Source of the DNA: a bacterium
GTDB lineage: Bacteria > Cyanobacteriota > Vampirovibrionia > Gastranaerophilales > Gastranaerophilaceae
DNA length: 7,506 bases
Reading direction: 5' to 3'
Assembly: GCA_017541565.1 (NCBI GenBank)
Contig: JAFXYU010000112.1
Coordinates: 1 to 7,506, forward strand
This document shows, piece after piece, positions 6,224 to 7,506 of the stretch (position 1 is its first letter; each line of letters starts with the position of its first letter). A program made the translations under genes and the position numbers. The notes below the pieces were generated by a model. It saw only the letters and a program-made list of their open reading frames with translations, had not been told where the DNA came from and searched no databases.

Positions 6224-7246
6224 ATGACTAAAGATTATTATAAAATTTTAGACATAACGGAGTTTAGTACACAAGATGAAATTAAGAGTGCGTACAGAAA
6301 ACTGGCGCGTAAATGGCATCCTGATGTTGCAGGAAATTCTGATGATGTTATAAATAAGTTTAAAGAAATTAATGAAGCATACGAAATTCTTTCCGATAAA
6401 GCGAGAAAAGCGGATTATGATACGGCAAGAAGATTTTATAATTATGCTTCGGGAACTTCCGAGAAAAAAGAAACCGCATCAACCGGAAATGCGACAAATC
6501 CTAATTCAAAAACTTCAACAAAAAAAGAAGAAACAAAGGATTCCGGAAAAAAGTTCGGGTTCTCTTTTAATTGGGAGGAAATTTTGTCCAAAAAATATGC
6601 AGAAATGCAGATGAAAAATGAGCAAAAGAAAAATGCTCCCAAAAGAGGTGCAGATATTAATACTGAAGTTGAAATATCGGTATTTGAAGCAATAAACGGA
6701 ACTACAAAAACGATTAATCTTCTCCAGACACATGTCTGCCCTAAATGCGGAGGCAGAAAGTTTGTAAACGGCGGTGTCTGTAAACATTGTAACGGTAAAG
6801 GCGATGTAACAAGTTATAAGAAATCTACCGTCAGAAGCCCGGAAGGAATTAAAGATAATTCCAAAATAAGACTTGCCGGTGAAGGCGAAAACGGTATCAA
6901 CGGCGCTCCTTCCGGAGATTTATATTTGACAGTTCATGTTGCGGAACCTAAAAATTATAAAACGGACGGGTTAAATATACTAAAAAATATTACAATATCA
7001 CCCTATGAAGCAGTTCTGGGTTCAGAGGTATCTGTTCCGACCGTTAAAGGGAATGTCTTGGTAAAAATTGCACCTAATACAAGAAACGGTCAAAAAATCA
7101 GACTTAGCGGCTGTGGAATTTCAAACAAAGGACGCGAAGGTGATATGATTGTCACTGTTGAAATTCAGATTCCAACGAATGTTTCCAATGAAGAAGTTGA
7201 ACTTTATAAACGCCTTAGGGAAATTGCTTTGAAAGGACAAATTTAA
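6224..7246 (+). CDS. DnaJ-family (Hsp40) co-chaperone with half-size zinc finger
   Basis: J-domain proteins stimulate the ATPase of DnaK and hand over unfolded clients in the cytoplasm. The J domain covers residues 3-68, with DYYKILDI at the start, YRKLARKWHPD with the key HPD at 32-34, and NEAYEILSD at 50-58. A Ser/Thr/Lys/Asn-rich linker (about 75-110) replaces the usual Gly/Phe-rich region. The substrate-binding C-terminal domains follow: domain I from about 143, with IRLAGEGE at 216 and GDLYLTVHV at 231, and domain II from about 249 with SPYEAVLGSEV, then VKIAPNTRNGQKIRLSG. A zinc module within domain I has only two motifs, CPKCGG at 172-177 and CKHCNGKG at 186-193, instead of the four of canonical DnaJ. 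At 340 residues it is between CbpA and DnaJ in size. No dnaK or grpE is nearby. Probably a second, non-housekeeping DnaJ paralogue, which is inference. Confidence 0.92.
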   Translation: MTKDYYKILDITEFSTQDEIKSAYRKLARKWHPDVAGNSDDVINKFKEINEAYEILSDKARKADYDTARRFYNYASGTSEKKETASTGNATNPNSKTSTKKEETKDSGKKFGFSFNWEEILSKKYAEMQMKNEQKKNAPKRGADINTEVEISVFEAINGTTKTINLLQTHVCPKCGGRKFVNGGVCKHCNGKGDVTSYKKSTVRSPEGIKDNSKIRLAGEGENGINGAPSGDLYLTVHVAEPKNYKTDGLNILKNITISPYEAVLGSEVSVPTVKGNVLVKIAPNTRNGQKIRLSGCGISNKGREGDMIVTVEIQIPTNVSNEEVELYKRLREIALKGQI

Positions 7247-7310
7247 AGTTTTTTATAAACAAATAAATTAACCTTGATTTTTTCTGAATAATCATTAATA
7301 ACATATCAGT

Positions 7311-7314
7311 GAGG
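7311..7314 (+). promoter_or_regulatory. Ribosome binding site of the zinc-ribbon gene
   Basis: GAGG lies 7 bases before the ATG at 7322. The 75-bp gap after the DnaJ-family stop (7247-7321) shows no clear terminator; TTGATT at 7274 could be a -35, but its -10 partner is poor, so this gene may depend partly on read-through. Confidence 0.7.
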
Positions 7315-7321
7315 TAAAAAT

Positions 7322-7506
7322 ATGTTTTTAACAAATTTATTCAATTTAAAACCAAAATGTACGCACGATAAAATTACACCTGATATTGAGCAGGGTTACT
7401 GTCCTGATTGCGGTAAATTAATAAGAAACGAGTGGTATATTACACGCTGCAGTTGTTGTGGTGTCAAGATGAAAGCAATGGTAAAAAACGGCGAAATTGT
7501 CCCTCA
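7322..7506 (+). CDS. Small Cys-rich zinc-ribbon-like protein, 3' end cut by window edge
   Basis: Sixty-one complete codons are visible, beginning MFLTNLFNLKPKCTHD. The Cys pattern is C13-x2-H (CTHDK, with D next), then CPDCGK at 27-32, then CSCCG at 43-47. The knuckles CPDC and CSCC are spaced like a treble-clef or zinc-ribbon pair, so zinc binding is likely. The function is not recognised. There is no signal peptide in the visible part, and the protein is probably cytoplasmic. A good GAGG Shine-Dalgarno supports the start, and codon use and AT content match the DnaJ-family gene before it. Whether it ends shortly after the window or carries a longer domain cannot be told. Confidence 0.75.
   Translation, partial: MFLTNLFNLKPKCTHDKITPDIEQGYCPDCGKLIRNEWYITRCSCCGVKMKAMVKNGEIVP

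Noticed and set aside
6372..6787. Other-frame readings inside the DnaJ-family gene, on both strands
   Set aside because: Lys- or Phe-rich shadows of the linker and zinc region; the DnaJ frame has the HPD and Cys motifs.

Overview
The window is AT-rich bacterial DNA with five protein-coding genes, no RNA genes and no mobile elements. The contents are a flagellar cap-type protein, a periplasmic thioredoxin with a cleavable signal peptide, a dTDP-sugar enzyme and a DnaJ-family co-chaperone. They suggest a low-GC, probably diderm and flagellated bacterium. The style is compatible with gut Vampirovibrionia/Gastranaerophilales (Melainabacteria), but that is a guess from overall impression and cannot be proven here; other low-GC diderm lineages fit too.

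Layout. Positions 1-4658 (minus strand) are one uninterrupted reading frame of at least 1552 codons. It begins with a clear FliD N-terminal domain and continues into at least 13 tandem units of about 100-130 residues resembling the flagellin/hook 'IN' motif. The gene runs off the left edge, so its C-terminus is unseen. Positions 4659-4842 are a 184-bp gap with a good primary-sigma promoter, built inside a perfect AT-only inverted repeat, pointing at this gene. Positions 4843-6115 (minus strand) hold a two-gene unit: a secreted thioredoxin-like protein followed after 10 bp by rmlA (glucose-1-phosphate thymidylyltransferase), whose Shine-Dalgarno overlaps the upstream stop codon. Positions 6116-6223 are a 108-bp divergent promoter region. 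Positions 6224-7246 (plus strand) encode a DnaJ-family protein with a J domain, no Gly/Phe region and only half of the usual zinc finger. Positions 7322-7506 (plus strand) are the start of a small Cys-rich zinc-ribbon-like protein cut by the window edge.

How they fit together. Only thioredoxin-rmlA look co-transcribed. The giant FliD-like gene has its own promoter. RmlA makes dTDP-glucose for surface sugars, so a link to glycosylation of the Thr/Ser-rich FliD-like protein is possible but speculative. The standout item is the giant repeat-expanded FliD-like protein. Ordinary FliD proteins are roughly 450-700 residues with few IN motifs; this one exceeds 1550 residues before any C-terminal domain appears, and its distal repeats show a recent 663-bp tandem duplication.
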